Shown piece by piece: positions 38,781 to 52,094 of a DNA stretch of 64,000 nucleotides. This stretch comes from Anseranas semipalmata (lineage: Eukaryota; Chordata; Aves; Anseriformes; Anseranatidae), in NCBI GenBank assembly GCA_013399115.1, contig VXAA01001396.1, positions 62,001 to 126,000 of the forward strand, read 5' to 3'. The notes beneath the pieces were generated by a model. That model was not told where the DNA came from. It did not search any database and worked only from the letters and a program-made list of their open reading frames with translations. Made by a program: the position numbers and the translations under genes. How positions within the stretch are numbered: position 1 is the stretch's first letter; each line of letters opens with the position of its first letter.

Positions 38781-38960
38781 CTCACACCAGAGCCATGCCC
38801 CCCCCGGCCATGCTCCCACATCGGCTCACGCCCCGGCCGCGCTGGCTCCGCTGGGGCACGGGATGTGCGGGGGGCTGTGGCCATGCCGGAGCAGGGGCGG
38901 GTGGCTGCAGGCGTTGGCAGGCTCTCTCCACCTCCGTGCTGCTCTGGCTCCAGGAGGCTT
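38740..38960. promoter_or_regulatory. Second isolated CpG-rich patch, candidate promoter
   Basis: GC-rich and CpG-rich stretch about 1 kb from the island at 37.7 kb, with C runs and GGGGCGGG-type boxes (near 38892). No known coding sequence. Promoter activity is inferred from composition only. Confidence 0.3.
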
Positions 38961-41900
38961 GTTTATAATGAAAACAATCCTGCTGGATTAGGGGAAGCTG
39001 CCTCTTCCAAAAAACACATTGGATTTCAATATTAGATGGAGAGAAGAGGCCAAAGTAACATGACCCAAGAAATACCTTTGAACTTTTGATTTCCTGGCAC
39101 GACAGCAGAAGGCATGGTGTTGTGTCCAGCAACTGGAGCAGTCCTGCTTTCGTGGCTAAAACCACTCCTGCTACTACTGCGAAGGGTAACCGCACAGTCC
39201 TGCCCCCCAGCAGAGAATGTCAGAGTGTGATCAGAACACTGTGGGCAGAAAAATAGTGTTCTTGTTCTCTCACACAAGGATCCAGATCAGGCATGGGATG
39301 GTGACCTAGTGTTTCTGGTGCCACTCAGCACCCTCATTATCACACCCATTTGGTACAAGAAAGATAGTCCAGCAGGCTGGTGTGAGGCTTGATATCCGAC
39401 GTTATTTTATTTTGTGATATAATTTATTACCAAATAATTGTTAAGATCAAAGTTGGTGTGAGTTGCAGGGAGGTTCTTTGGCCACTGAATGTCCAATACT
39501 GGCAATTTCCAGCCTGCACACATACTGACGTTCAGGCCAGTGCACAGTGTTTCACTGCAGTTCGAAAGTGCTCCCAGGAATTGGGTAAGCAGTCTGGTTC
39601 AAGCCAGAGGCAAACCGATGGGTGTATGGGGAGAGGGGCATGCAGAGCTGCACACGGACTTAGGGAAGGGGCAGCAGGAAAAGGCACATTCCTGGTAGAC
39701 AAAAAAGTAATGGAAAGAAAGAAACAAAAAAGTGTAGGTAAAGAGAATTGGACCAGGCATGACAAATGAGGGAACAAGAACATAAATACTGTAGAGCAGA
39801 AACAAGTTCACAGCACTAACTTCAGCATTACCCAGTGAGATACCTGCAGGACCAAGCCACATGTAGACCATGGATGAGTTTGCTGCATTAGAGTGAATGA
39901 CCACCCTACATGTGAGAGGGAAAGCAGGCTGTACAGGGCTGTTCCCCCTCCCACTGTGAGGTGCTAATGCAGGGAAAAGATATTGGGCCAGCAACCCCTT
40001 GAAGATCTATCTTCAAGAGGTGCACCAGTCCTGATGGTCTCCTGGTAGTTTTGCTTGTCCTAAAACAAGACTGTGTTGCCTTTGAAAGTGGTATTATGGC
40101 ATGAGAGACATGACTACAAAACCAGAGATGTGGTGTGCACTTCTCCTGACTCAGTGGGAGCAGCCACCAGCTCCTGCTCATGAAACCTCATAAAAACAAG
40201 AGGAGAACCAGTGAAGGCTGCACAGCATGTTGTGGTGCTGAAGTCTGCCGAGTCACAAGCCCGGGATGAGCACATGAGATAAAGGCAATGTGTTGACAGC
40301 CAAAACCAAAGAAAAAGCATCATGGGACTTCCAAGGAGCAAAAGAAATTAGGCTTCATAGGCACTGAGCTCGCTGGAGTGGCAGACGGGGGGGTGCTGAG
40401 CACGGGAAATGCCTGCTCCTTCCAACAGGCCTTGGGAAATCAAGACTTTGTGCTTGTAGGTTAAATAAGATTACACTGAAAGACACTTGATTCATGTAAT
40501 TGGTTATTTCTCCTGGTGAAAGCGATCCTGAATATCAGTGGACTGTTCCAGCTGGACAAGACATCTCTTATTTCAACACCTCCTGTCTGCTGGGTACAAG
40601 CAGAAAGAAAGCCAAGGAAGCAAATCCATTGCATTTTTAAATTGTGATTGTTTCACTCAAAAAGAACTGCAAAACACTAATAAGATCACAGGCTAGAATT
40701 AAACTTGTCTCTCACTGTCTTCACCTGTCACAAAACAGGTCAGAAATGCGTTGTTTCAGACCAAAAGGTGACTGTTGTCTTCTGGGGCTGTTGTCCCAGG
40801 GTGGGAACCTACAAGAATTTAACTGCAGCCTGCCACGGTCACTGCTCCACTGCCCTTGCTTCCACCGCTTTTGGAAGGTTGTCAGACCCTGCACAAAAGG
40901 CATGTCCGTGTCCCAGTCTGACAGAGGAGAACTCATTTTCTTTTGAGGGGTTAATTTGCTGAGGCTTGAACATGCTGGGCTGCTCAGCATGGGGTTCTGC
41001 AGACCCAGAGCCGTTGCAACAAGGGGACAGACATAGCTGTGAAGGGGAGGGTGAAGGAAAAAAGGGCGAGATGCTGGGCCAGCCAGCAATTGGTCTCGCA
41101 AGCAGATTAAATTCATCTACATACCTAGGGGGATAAAATTCTTTGTGACTAATGCTCTTTTCTATTTTAGTCTGAAAGGACAGTCCAGATAACAAACAGT
41201 CTCCTTGAAACAAACCCTCAATTTCTCCTCCAGGTCTGACCTGCATGAACCAGACTGGGTTTTAGTGTACAACTGAACAGATACAATTTCACACCGTCAT
41301 CCAAAAGGACACGACTGGCCCTGCTGCACACTCCCAAAGCCTCCCTCGCTCTGAGGTGGGGACACACGGCAAAATGAGTCAGGGAATGTCTCAGACCAGA
41401 CGTCAGTTTTTATTTCCCCCCTGGGCCAGCTTGCAGCTGAACGTCTCCCCAGATCCGGCCTGCCGGGTCAGGGCACAGGGACGCTGCTACGAGCCATCCT
41501 GGGCCGCGTGCGCTGAGCTAAGCGTGCACATATGCGTGCGTGACCATGTCCATATGTAGATCCTTTCTCACAGACATAACGGAGCTTTCTTCACAGGCAT
41601 GGAAACTGGTACACACATGATTTTTGTCCTGACTTGGCAAGGCTTCCCCATCTTGCTGCCATTAGTGCATTTTTTCCTTTCAGTGGTCCAGCCCTGGAGA
41701 CCACCCTGAGCTCTTCTTGGGATATGTTTGGCAGCTACAGGGGTTTGCATGCCAATTGGATTATATTTTATATATCAGCAGCAGTGACTGGAACAGCGCC
41801 TGATCTTTTGGCTTCCTTCTGTGGTGACCTTCTCTTTTGTTCGACTGCTGCATGCTCCGATGCCTGTCAGTCTGTCAGGTGCCAGGGAAGCAGCAGCAGG

Positions 41901-44400
41901 ACAGAAATCCTCCAAGCATGTATCTGCCCTTCCCACACGAGTTTGGGCACTACGAGGTGGCTCATGAGGAGCATCTTATGAGCAGTTCAGCTCCTGTTGG
42001 ACAGTGTCCTCTCTGTCAAGCAGCGGGCCAGCAGGAGTTCCTGGGTTTGACAGCTTTGGCTCGTCTGAGTTAACAGCCATGCAGTCAACCCAGCTCTGAC
42101 CTGCAAAAAACAATGAGATCTCTTGTCATCCCTTGGAGATGATATACATCCTTTGGCTTGTGGCCATGTGAAAGTTTGTGCATTTGTACAGATCCTGCCC
42201 TTGCTATACAGCATTTTGATGTGCTCTCTAGCGCTTTCTCATGCTGCTATAGGCCACCACTTTACACCATGTAGTGCTTAAGATCAAACTGGTATCCCAC
42301 ACCACGTGGACTGAAGGATAGTGCCTACCTTTTCGCAGACCACAAGATACTGCTAGCATCAAACCATTCCCTGGCGACACAAAAGAAAGATGCTATTCTT
42401 TCACGTAGGTCTCCAGACTGCATAGCACAACCTCATGGACCACATGTATTGAGGAGTGGGACCACACCACATGTTCTCCCAGGATCCACAGAAGTCTGAC
42501 GTGAGATGATCCAGCTGGGCTCTACCCACTCCTGCGCTCCCTCCTGCACTTTGACCTGTGCATTGGGAATTACATGCCTGCTTTCCTCTGGATATATGTT
42601 TTGCTTTCATCCTGGAGACACCTTAACGTCTGGAAACTCATGATGGACTATTGTCTTTGAAGGCTCCTGCAGGGAAGAGGCAGGAGCACTGTCCCATGGT
42701 CCTGCTCATGGGCACCACTGAGGCTGTGGGCAGCACAGAGGGCATCAAGCACGTCACTGAGGAACGTGGCTGCCTTTGGCACCAGGGGACTGATGTTCAC
42801 TGGCACCATGAGCATTTTACACAGCACAGAAAGTGTAAAACACCTTGAAGCAAAGTCTGTATTAACTCGATTGGTGCTTTTACTGCCTATTTTGCTGTAA
42901 ATGAGAGCCGGGCCCCAAAATATCCCAGTTAATGTATCATATCAATATAATTTCATGTTGTGTCATACCATGAAGGACAAATGAAAGGTCTAGTCCTGAA
43001 AAAAAATATTTAGTACCTACAGAACACTCTCAGACAGCCCTCAGTGGCTATTTATAGCAGGTGCACATTGTTCCGTGGTGCTCTGAGGTCTGGGGTCTGC
43101 TGTAGCAGAAGGATGCACAATCTGGAGCAAGCTGTATTTGCTCATGGCTAGTAAATAACAGAGTTTGTTGTAGGTCTTCTTCCACTGCTGTTTGCCTCTC
43201 ACTTTTAAATGTTACTCACTTTTTCTGCTAGAAAAGTAGAAGATTGCTACTAATGATCAGAATAAATTACGGTCCTAAAGTAATTGCCACTGAAATGCAG
43301 ACCCTTCCAAGGTGAATCACTCCATCTTATCTCTGCGTAGCTATGCTAGGGTGCTAACAGGGGAAAAATAAAGACGACTGTATCTGCACATAGTGACTTG
43401 AAAGAATTGTCACAACCGTTTCCAGTAACACACTTATTTTGTTGTTGTTGTTGTTGTTCCTTTGCTATCACCTTTTCAATCCTTTGGCTCCAGTTCAGTG
43501 AAATGTCTGAGCATGTGTTCAGTTTCAAGCAGTTAATTGTGTGCTACGTGCTTTGCTGAATTGTGGCCCAGATTATTAACTACCTGCTTTGTATCACTAA
43601 GGAGAGTTCTGTATTACACTAAGCTTCTGCAGATCTCACCTCTGGGGCTCTGTGAGGTTGCTTCAACCATTAGCCCAAATGGACTTGTTCAAGAGCACTG
43701 CAAGTTGCTCTTTCCCCAGAGAACCCACCGCGCCATCTTACCGTGCGTCTCGGCCAATGTACGCCTCATTCTTGAGAGGGCAACTTTGTGTGTCCTCTGC
43801 AGAAAGCAGACTCTAAATCAGAGGCTTCACATGACACTGCACTGTCACCACCCTGCAGCAACAGCACTGGAGACAGGAGACGCAAAATGAAACCCTCCGT
43901 GGCATTCACAGCGAGGGGTAGGAAGAGTACGTTGTCAGCACATGAGTTTCTCTCTAATTGTGCATGCACTTGCACTGCATTAGCCTAAAGGCACTTTCCT
44001 GCTTGTGTGCTCATTAATACATACTTCATTCAATTGACATCTGTTTCTCCATTTTCGCACTACAGTTTAAGGTAAAGTGAATCTGGCAGAACACAAGCCT
44101 TGTTTTCCACTGCAAGCCTATTTGAGAAAGGCTCCTCCTGGGACTGCAGGTTCATGGAGTGACTAGAGGGAAAGCTGCAGAGCCAGGCACAGAGCCGCTT
44201 TTGCAGGGGGAGAAGACTCACGTAGTGCCATCTGCCCTGTAAATGTTTTTGGCAGTGCAAATATAACATACCATGTCTTCAACGTGTAGTGCTTCCCACA
44301 TAGAGAAAATTAACATCCTTTGATAAATCACACCCCTCTTCCGCTGGATTTCACTCTGCTTGGACAGATTCTTACAGAAATACTCCTTAAATGCTAAATT
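38961..44400. other. Intergenic sequence, no gene recognised
   Basis: Unique-looking sequence. Many frames of 60-135 codons overlap on both strands without family resemblance. A GTT trinucleotide run is at 43438..43457. Confidence 0.5.
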
Positions 44401-44439
44401 CTTGGGTTGGCTTCAGTCCCTGTCATTTTTTACAGACAC

Positions 44440-44660
44440 GAGTTAGTGTGCTAACAGGAATGAATGTTTAGTGCTTTGTTCATGATTGAGCAATAAGGAT
44501 GGAAAAGCTGTAATGACTGTTCCATGATGTAGACACTATAAATAGAGTGCATTAAAAAAGGATGGTCTCTAACGCATTATGTTCTAATCAATAACAACAG
44601 TCTGACTCCAATTATATTTTATTGTGTCTGATTGAGAGAAGTATTTACACTGCAGCACTG
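44440..44660. promoter_or_regulatory. Candidate conserved non-coding element with MEF2-type site
   Basis: Contains a perfect MEF2-type motif CTATAAATAG at 44536..44545, inside AT-rich, repeat-free sequence without any frame. Enhancer identity is a guess from texture and motif. Confidence 0.3.
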
Positions 44661-44989
44661 GTGTGACTCACAGCAGTGGTTTAGTTAGGAGTCAGATTCA
44701 ATTAGGAATGTTTCAGACTAATGGCTATTGTTTTCTGCACTCAGGCACTGTCCCATTCACAGGTCTTGTTGCAGTCAATGTATAGATCCCTTCTCTGAGC
44801 TTGCACTACCTACACACACAGTTGTCTCACAAGAATGCTCTCTAAGCTCATTGAACCAAAAGATTCATATCCTAGCTGGATGCAAAGCCCAACAAACATA
44901 AGAATTCTTTGTATGGGGAAGTCTACAAGCCCCAAGTGCATATGATCCTTCAAGATTTTTTAACAGAAGTAAATAGGAAAGAGAAAAAA

Positions 44990-45105
44990 AGTACAAGGGA
45001 AGAGAGGAAGATGACAGGTCAAAGTGATCTGCCCAAAGTTGCACAGCAGATTAGTGGCACAGAGAGGAAAAAAAAAAAGTTTCCTAACTCCTGCATTATT
45101 AGATC
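44990..45105 (+). repeat. MIR-like SINE relic
   Basis: The order AGGTCAAAGTGATCTGCCCA, AAGTTGCACAGCAGATTAGT, GGCACAGAGAGG matches the core of MIR (AAGTGACTTGCCCAAGGTCACACAG-type). A poly-A interruption follows, then TTCCTAACTCCTGCA. Confidence 0.65.
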
Positions 45106-45499
45106 TAACTGCAGTCCTCCAAGCATCAGGATTTATTTTCACATAGGTCTGAGCACTGTTGCCTTACCTTGTGCCTATGGCAGACTAGAAGTGGGTACAC
45201 AGCAGGTTACCTGTTGGTTACCTGATATGTGGCAGTCAATTGACAGCTCGGTCACATGGCAGAGACCTCCCATGTCCATATGAGCCTGAGGAAAACTGTC
45301 ACTGAACGCGATCAACCTGCAGGCTTCAAATGCTCAGAACACAAGGAAATTAAATCTGAATACTGTGTAGTAACACTTAATGAGAACTGGACCTATGATA
45401 AGCACATAATTTCAACTTTCAGCCATTTTCCCTCTTCAAAAATTAAGTGATGGATATACTTAACAGTGAAAGAAGTGCATATTTTATCTTTCTTTCTGT

Positions 45500-45608
45500 A
45501 TTGGGTTTCAGTGGCAAGGTTTGGTAGTGGGTGGGATCCAGGGGAGGTCTCTGTGAGAAGCGACCAGGAGCTGCCCAGATTTAAAGCTTGGCTAACACTT
45601 TAAGAAAA
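45500..45608 (+). mobile_element. Probable LTR fragment of an avian endogenous retrovirus
   Basis: TTGGGTTTCAGTGGCAAGGT, then TTGGTAGTGGG, a CAGGGGAGGTCTCTGTGAGA part, AGCTGCCC and TTTAAG. This has the word order of a widespread avian LTR beginning with GGCAAGGTTTTGGTAG-type sequence. Only a solo piece remains, with no internal retroviral genes nearby. Assignment is from recall of the pattern; subfamily not given. Confidence 0.5.
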
Positions 45609-45609
45609 A

Positions 45610-48015
45610 CCTTCAATCATATACGGCATTATGGTGGCAAGTACAATGGTAATTATTGTAATTTCATCTATCTATTTTACATAGCAGCAATCACATCATG
45701 GTTTATACAGAGCACTTAATACTTTCTGACAGCCTGTGAAGATGACTTGGGAGGTGAAAAGCAGGGAAGCAGAACACAGTAGAGCATTTGTGTCTACGTG
45801 GAGGTTGCCTACAGCAACTAATAGTATAGCGCTCATTTCTGTCTCCTTAAAATGGCAAATTTGAAGACACTGCTTGTGCTTTTTTTGCTTTTTTCAACTG
45901 CCAGGTAAGGACAGAACCATGGAAAGAGAGAGAGAGAGAGATAAATGGGTAGCAATGAAGACCAAAATACAAGGTAGCATCAAAGATAAACCAGATTCAT
46001 TTGTCTCTTAGACACTGTTATGATTTGGTGAGAAGAAGCCCACTGCTGTCAGTGAGTTACAAATGTTGGAAGCCAGGACCTGAAAACATCTATTAGCACA
46101 TTATTGGAAGGCTAGATCCCCAAATAGCTTTGCCTTTGAGAAATGTGAAGTTGGCTTTCTGTTAGTCTACACCTCTTGACTTTTGAGATTATGGGATATG
46201 ACTATGTCCTGGGGAGCTGCAAATGTCTGCATCCTGATTTCCAGAGAAACTGTACATTATTGGGATAGACATTTTGATCCTGCCATTCTTCAGAAGTGAA
46301 AAGTCATTTTTGCCCCACTTTGGAAAGTCTTGTTAGTATTCAAGTACCCACAGCAAGCACAGGTACCATGTCATACTTTTACTAGGGATGCCCAATGGTT
46401 ATTCTGACACAAAATGTGAATTCACATTGCCAAATCACTGCTTCCCGAGGCTCTGGGGATCTAACATGACACATAAGCATGAGGTGTGCTAAGCTACCAT
46501 GGCCAACTGGGGAGATCCTCCTCCTCCATTACTGGCAACACTACTCAGTTTCACAGGCAGTACTGAGGTCCATAGGGACCAAATGACCACAGATATGTAA
46601 ATAGCATCACCAGGATAAATACGTAAATACACAATGTTAGGACGAGGTCACACTCGATACTTTCAATACCAGACTATAGTTAGTACCTCTGCTATGACCT
46701 ACTCACTCAGAAATGAGTTATTGCTGATCTCCTGAACTTGTTGAGCCTGTGAGCTCATTTGGAAGAAGATTTATCTCATTTTGCAGTAAAGTGTCTCTTA
46801 ATATTTGACTGCACGTTTATAAGAAATATGGGATGTAGGACGCCTCTTGATATGGTAGAGTATTTGGAGATGCAGTAGTTACACCTATTATGGATGTAAC
46901 ATTTCCAGAGATAGCTTCCATCTGATTCTGCCTACAGCAGGAACTTTCATCACAAGGACTTTTTTTTTTTTTTTTTGTCTCTTCATCTCTCCTATTTCCT
47001 GTTTTATATTATTTATGCCCACAAGTTCTGATCAATGTGTGTTTGCATGTGTCTGGTACTATCCAGCCCTGTTGCCTCTAAATGGTACATGACTAGATTT
47101 GTGTTTTCCACATTAAAATGCATGTCTATTACTATTCTGATATTTTTAAACAATTTCTCAGCATATGATTACCCTCCTGCTTTATTTTGTCTACCCTATT
47201 TTAAAGGACATCTTTTTCTGAACCCTAAATTTGGCTGAACACTAAGTACTCTTGTAATCTAGAAGAATGGTTCATTTTTACTGAAACAAAATTATCCACT
47301 TAAACACTTTTTTAATCAAGCAAGGGATCACCAGCACGGGACAGTGCTAAGCAACAGGATTCTGTGCACTGCATTTGCATGTTTTAGCTAAGTTACCATC
47401 TTCTTTAAAGGGGGAGAGTGTTGTGTTTTACCAAACGAGAAAACTAGCAGCTTTGAGTGAGACTGTATCACAAAGATTTCATAACAGCGTGTTCCAGAGC
47501 AGGGACTAATCTACTTTGTACCTGTGCTGAACTTGCATCCCTGCTTTTGCAGACAGCCTGAACTTAGGCTCCTTTTGACCATCACTTGCCCCATGGCAGG
47601 TGGCTCCTTTAGGAACAGCAAAGGACATTCTTCCTATGCGCAGCCCAGGACTGACTCCTCTCCACTTGTGATCTGCCACTACCAGAGGAAACGGGGCCAT
47701 GGCGGGGCCAGGGATGCTCCATGCAGCAGGTAGACATGCCAGGGAAGCTGCTGTAGCTCAGGACATGCTTTGGGGAGCATCATCTGGCTGTCCCTGGCAC
47801 CATGTCCCAAGGAGCTCCCACCTGCAAGTGGTGTCGGCAGGGAGAGCTCAGCCCCATGGTTAACTTGGGGGCTGCTCCTAAGCAGTCGTGCAAGCCCAGC
47901 CACTGAATTTCTAATGAGCAGGACTAACTCCTACATGTGCAGCTTTGAGCTGGACTTTTCCCTATATAGTTTTACTGCTTGTCTGTCCCTGAGGAACGTC
48001 TAGTATTTCTACTAG
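45610..48015. other. Intergenic sequence, no gene recognised
   Basis: AT-rich unique-looking sequence with an AG run near 45928..45941 and a T run at 46961..46977. No coding frame of interest. Confidence 0.55.
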
Positions 48016-48017
48016 CC

Positions 48018-48058
48018 ATTGGCAAAACTCCCATGGACTTCAATGCAAGTTAAATTTG
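48018..48058. repeat. Fragment of an ancient palindromic repeat
   Basis: CAAAACTCCCATGGACTTCA followed by ATGCAAGTTAAATTTGG resembles the centre of old palindromic sauropsid repeats (ACTCCCATTGACTTCAATGG-type). It is degraded. Confidence 0.45.
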
Positions 48059-48059
48059 G

Positions 48060-49084
48060 CTGCAGAAAGAGACATGTCATTTAGTCTGTGTGATGGTTTC
48101 TGGTCTCTCATTAGCATTCGCTGCCCACTGCTATACAAAACAAAATGATCGGTTTCTAAAAGGAAAGATGATTCTTCTGCATGTGTGTTTTCTAACAACT
48201 TGAGTAATAGTCATGGTAATTTCATTGCCTGCATGTGAATGTCTGGAGCTTCTAGAAGATCATTCTTCAGAGCCATCAAGTGAACTTGCGGGGCTTGTTA
48301 GCCATGACACAGATGCTGATTCCATAACTAAGCACTAGTGAGTGAGTCAGAGACTACCGCTAAGTGACATTTGGTGGCTTAGCATCTCTCTGGTCAGTGC
48401 TTGCCCCAGCTCCACTGTGTTGTGTGGACATGCCCAAGGCATTCCTGTTAGGAATCAACTTGGTGTTGGCATAGAGAGCCACAGAAATCCTCTGCCTGCT
48501 TTGCAGTAGTGGTGAAAATAACTAATGTATGTCAGAATGCAAAAAGAAGGGGTGGAGAACAGTATGAAATACACTCTGAGTCATTTGATAATACAGGGTG
48601 AGTTTCTTATCCAAAACACACTGTTTGCTCCTGCCTATTTTGAGAGGACTGGATAGTATTAGAGGCAATTCCAAAGCATAATTAGAGGCATGGCAAAATT
48701 CCCCACAAAGGATGCTTGAAAAGTTTGGGACAGTTTCTGTAGACTGAATAAAAAAAAAAAAAAAGGTTGAATAAAAAGGAACAAGACTAAAAGCACATAA
48801 AATGACCCAGATCGAGAAAGTGGATGAGGAAGTTACATTTGTTCTTTCTCTGATAAGAGCATGAGGAGGAATGAAAGAAAAGCAGTTAAAAAAATGTACA
48901 TTTTCACCATGTGCACAGACAACCTATGTTGTCATTAAAGCAGGCACCCGTTAAGACAGAAATGCAGGTTAGGTACACTTACAGCTGAAAGCAATTTCAA
49001 GAGCTATAACAACACCAGTACGCAGGGTCCAAATCCTAATCTTAGTTGGTGGGGATGGTCTTGGATGTGGCTGTAATGGTGGAT
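48060..49084. other. Intergenic sequence, no gene recognised
   Basis: Unique-looking sequence with an A run at 48750..48764. No frame or repeat recognised. Confidence 0.5.
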
Positions 49085-49290
49085 GTGAGAGGTACGGGTT
49101 CAATTTCCTTCTCTACCCTGCAATCTCTGTTTGGTGGGGAGGGAAGAAAGACAATAGAAGGCCAGATGCTGAAACTTGGTTTGGAAACCAAACTCCCCTG
49201 AGAAGTCTTTGGAATTACACGTCAATGCCTTTAAAACATGGGTCTCTCTGTGCCTCTGCTCTCCAGCTACAGAACAGGAACAATGGCATT
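49085..49290 (-). repeat. MIR-like SINE relic, antisense
   Basis: GGGTTCAATTTCCTTCTCTA near 49096 and TCTCTCTGTGCCTCTGCTCT near 49243, with a following CTACAGAACAGGAACAATGG, reproduce the antisense order of a MIR element. It is strongly diverged. Confidence 0.55.
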
Positions 49291-49433
49291 GCACTCCATC
49301 CAAAAAATACAGAAAGGTCAATCCATCAATGCTTAGGAAGTGTATAGATACATATTCCTGGGACCAGGAATATGAGAAGCGTTATCTTCAGAATTAACTC
49401 ATGTTGCTAATTCTGTGGTTTTTTTTTTTTTNT

Positions 49434-49824
49434 TGTTTAGCTTGGAGAAGAGAAGGCTCCGGGGAGACCTCATTGTGGCCTTCCAGTACCTGAAGGGAGC
49501 GTATAAACAGGAGGGGAAACGCCTGTTTACACACATTGATAGTGATAGGACAAGGGGGAATGGTTTCAAACTAAGACAGGGGAGATTTAGGTTGGATATT
49601 AGGAGGAATTTTTTCACTCAGAGGGTGGTGAGGCACTGGAACAGGTTGCCCAGAGAGGTTGTGGATGCCCCATCCCTGGAGGCATTCAAGGCCAGGCAGG
49701 ATGTGGCGCTGGGCAGCCTGCTCTAGTAGTTGGCAACCCTGCCCAGAGCAGGGGGTTGAAACTAGATGATCTTTAAGGTCCTTTTCAACCCAGGCCATTC
49801 CACGATTCTATGATTCTATGATAC
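49434..49824 (+). mobile_element. CR1 LINE, 3'-end copy with intact C-terminal frame
   Basis: The translation contains [36 protein letters not shown] and [16 protein letters not shown], ending at a TAG near 49725. A short 3' UTR and an ATTCTATG-type tail follow at 49800..49824. It is the best preserved CR1 3' end here, truncated at 49434 directly after a T run containing an N (49432). Confidence 0.93.
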
Positions 49825-51419
49825 ATGATACTGCTGACTACTATGAAGGTCACGCTGGGCTAGTACTGCAGCAGTGGTCCTGCTGGAGAGGGATATTTTA
49901 ATGCCACAGTATCAGGAGAGCAATAGCAGTGCCTGATGAGTCCTGCCTGCAACTCAGCATCCCTCTCCCCTTTCTGTGTTCTGAAATCTTCAGCGACTGA
50001 CTTTGTATCCATGTTTTTGCTCCAGCATGGACCTTCAATGACAAAGCATCAGCAAAGGTAGCAAAAGTGAACTCAGCATGAATCTTGGAACCAACTGTTG
50101 GCAACACTGTGACAATGCTTTACTTATCTTCCATACACACGTACAGTGCTGAAACTACAAGTCCCAGCATGCAATATCACATCTTCATCTAAACAGAATA
50201 TCAGCTGCATAGGAATTAAACATCCTGGTAACAAAATATCTATACTTATGACTGTGTGGGCAAAAGTTTTCAGGTTTGGTATTGCTGCCCCCAAGTAAGC
50301 TGTGTTTGAGATATATGATATAGCAAAGTTTGGAAGCCAGCAGGTTCAAAGCACCCAGCAGCTACCAGAATCCCACCAGAGGAGGAAAAGAAGGGATGCA
50401 GCACTTTTTGACTGCATTCTATGCAGAATTCATATGTAAAACACACGGTGAATATCAGAAGGTGGACTTTGGCATTATATCTGACCACGCCTGAATAATC
50501 AGGTCAGTCTCATTTGTTACTGTTCCAATCTCTCCTGCAGATACTAGCTTCCGTGTTTGATTCTGGTTCATGCAGGCCCCGCAACCATCTGCAATTTGGC
50601 AGCTTCTACTGAGTTAGAAAATGTCAGCAGGAGAAGGGAGGGGTGACTAAGGAGAAGAGAAAAGACAGAAACTTTTCCAGCCATCAGCTTGCCTTCCTTT
50701 TCAGCATGGTTTGTGTGTGCTCTGCTGGCAATACCTACTTCTTTCTTTCATTAGAACATCTGAGTGTGCTAACTGTGGCTGCCCACCACTTGATTAAAGA
50801 TGGGCTTTTAACTGAGAAGAGTGCAATTAAATGTGAGAGTTGTATGGATCCAAGACCTTAATCAGGGACAGGAGAATAAAGTATTGCAGGCTTGGAACCT
50901 ACTGCCTGGAATCTGTTAACTCAACACTGACAGGCAGGGACAAGCTTAGTTTTGAGTCCAATATGCCTTATATGGTAGATTCAGCAATATTTTAATAACT
51001 TTATCCACTAGGCTGATAATAAGAAGTTCCTCTGATAACACTCTGTGAGACTTGTCAGCTGGTCTTTGGGATGTCCACAACAATTTTCCAGGACCAGGAC
51101 TAACACTCAGCAAATTTCACCAAAGAGTAATTTGGAGATACTTGTTAATTGAAGAATATAATTCTTTTTGCATCTGTTCAGGTCCTTCTTCATTGGCTCT
51201 TTTCCCTATTATTCTCACAAATCCAATGATAGGAAATATTAGGTGAAAATCGATCTTAAACGTACAGGGCATGATCCAAGAAAGAAAAGACTTCTAATGA
51301 TTTCAGTGGATTTTGGATTTGTTGCTGTTTGTTTTGCCCTGAAATAAGGAGTTCCTATTGTCTCTGTGCTATGTCTGCAGAGTGACTAACATAATCTAAA
51401 CAGACAAGTCAGCCAAAGA
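49825..51419. other. Intergenic sequence, no gene recognised
   Basis: No gene recognised. A degraded palindromic relic lies at about 51268..51320, with GGGCATGATCCAA at one end and TTTTGGATTTG at the other. Confidence 0.5.
51268..51320. repeat. Degraded ancient palindromic repeat
   Basis: The ends GATCCAA and TTGGATTT-like sequence are near reverse complements, and the inside includes AAAGACTTCTAATGATTTCA. It resembles the old GGGCCTGATCCAAAGCCCAT-type family. Confidence 0.45.
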
Positions 51420-51470
51420 AAGTATTATTATAACCATTATTTTGCAGAAGGGGAACAAAAGTCCAGACCT
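51420..51470 (+). repeat. MIR-like SINE relic
   Basis: TATTATTATAACCATTATTT then TGCAGAAGGGGAACAAAAG matches the ATTATTATCCCCATTTTACA part of MIR. Confidence 0.5.
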
Positions 51471-52094
51471 GCAAAACTATGCAAGTGCTTCACTCACTCC
51501 TGCAGAAGTAAACAAGCACTAGGTCCCTCTTTGGTAATCTGACCCAGTGGTTTGAGCAAGACTAGCTAAGTTATCTCTTGGTACGTCAAAAAACCTGAGC
51601 ACAGATCTCCACAGTCCCAGTCCCATGCTCCATCTTGATGCTGCTTCTGTTCTTTGGATTAAGATGAACAAGAACAGAAAACTAATACTAAGCATGCAGT
51701 GATTAGACCTGAAATGTAAGTACAAGGATGAAGCTCTGTAGAACGTACATCCATTTTAAAAAGGGACACTTTAAATTGCAAATACAGATTTACAGAATTA
51801 GTTACTCAATGTTACACAGTTCACTGGTTAGAATAAGCTTGACACAATTATCAAATTACTTGAGATAGTGATCAAGTTTCTAAATAATTCTTTCCTTGCT
51901 AATCTGTGAAAGTACCTAAAGGCTGTACCCAATGAGTTACTCACTGTGAACTGAGTCTGGGCAGAACAAATGCTACCTCCTCAGTCTTCAGTGAGCTCTA
52001 GAGTTAATATAATATAGCTGTGACCTAGTTAACAGATTGATATTTCACGATGGCACAGTAACATCGTTGGACTGGAGCACCTTTCTGTGCAAGC

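Noticed and set aside
38613..39035. 140-codon Pro/Ser/Leu/Phe-rich plus frame
   Set aside because: Open only because the strand is nearly all pyrimidine; no start context or family resemblance.
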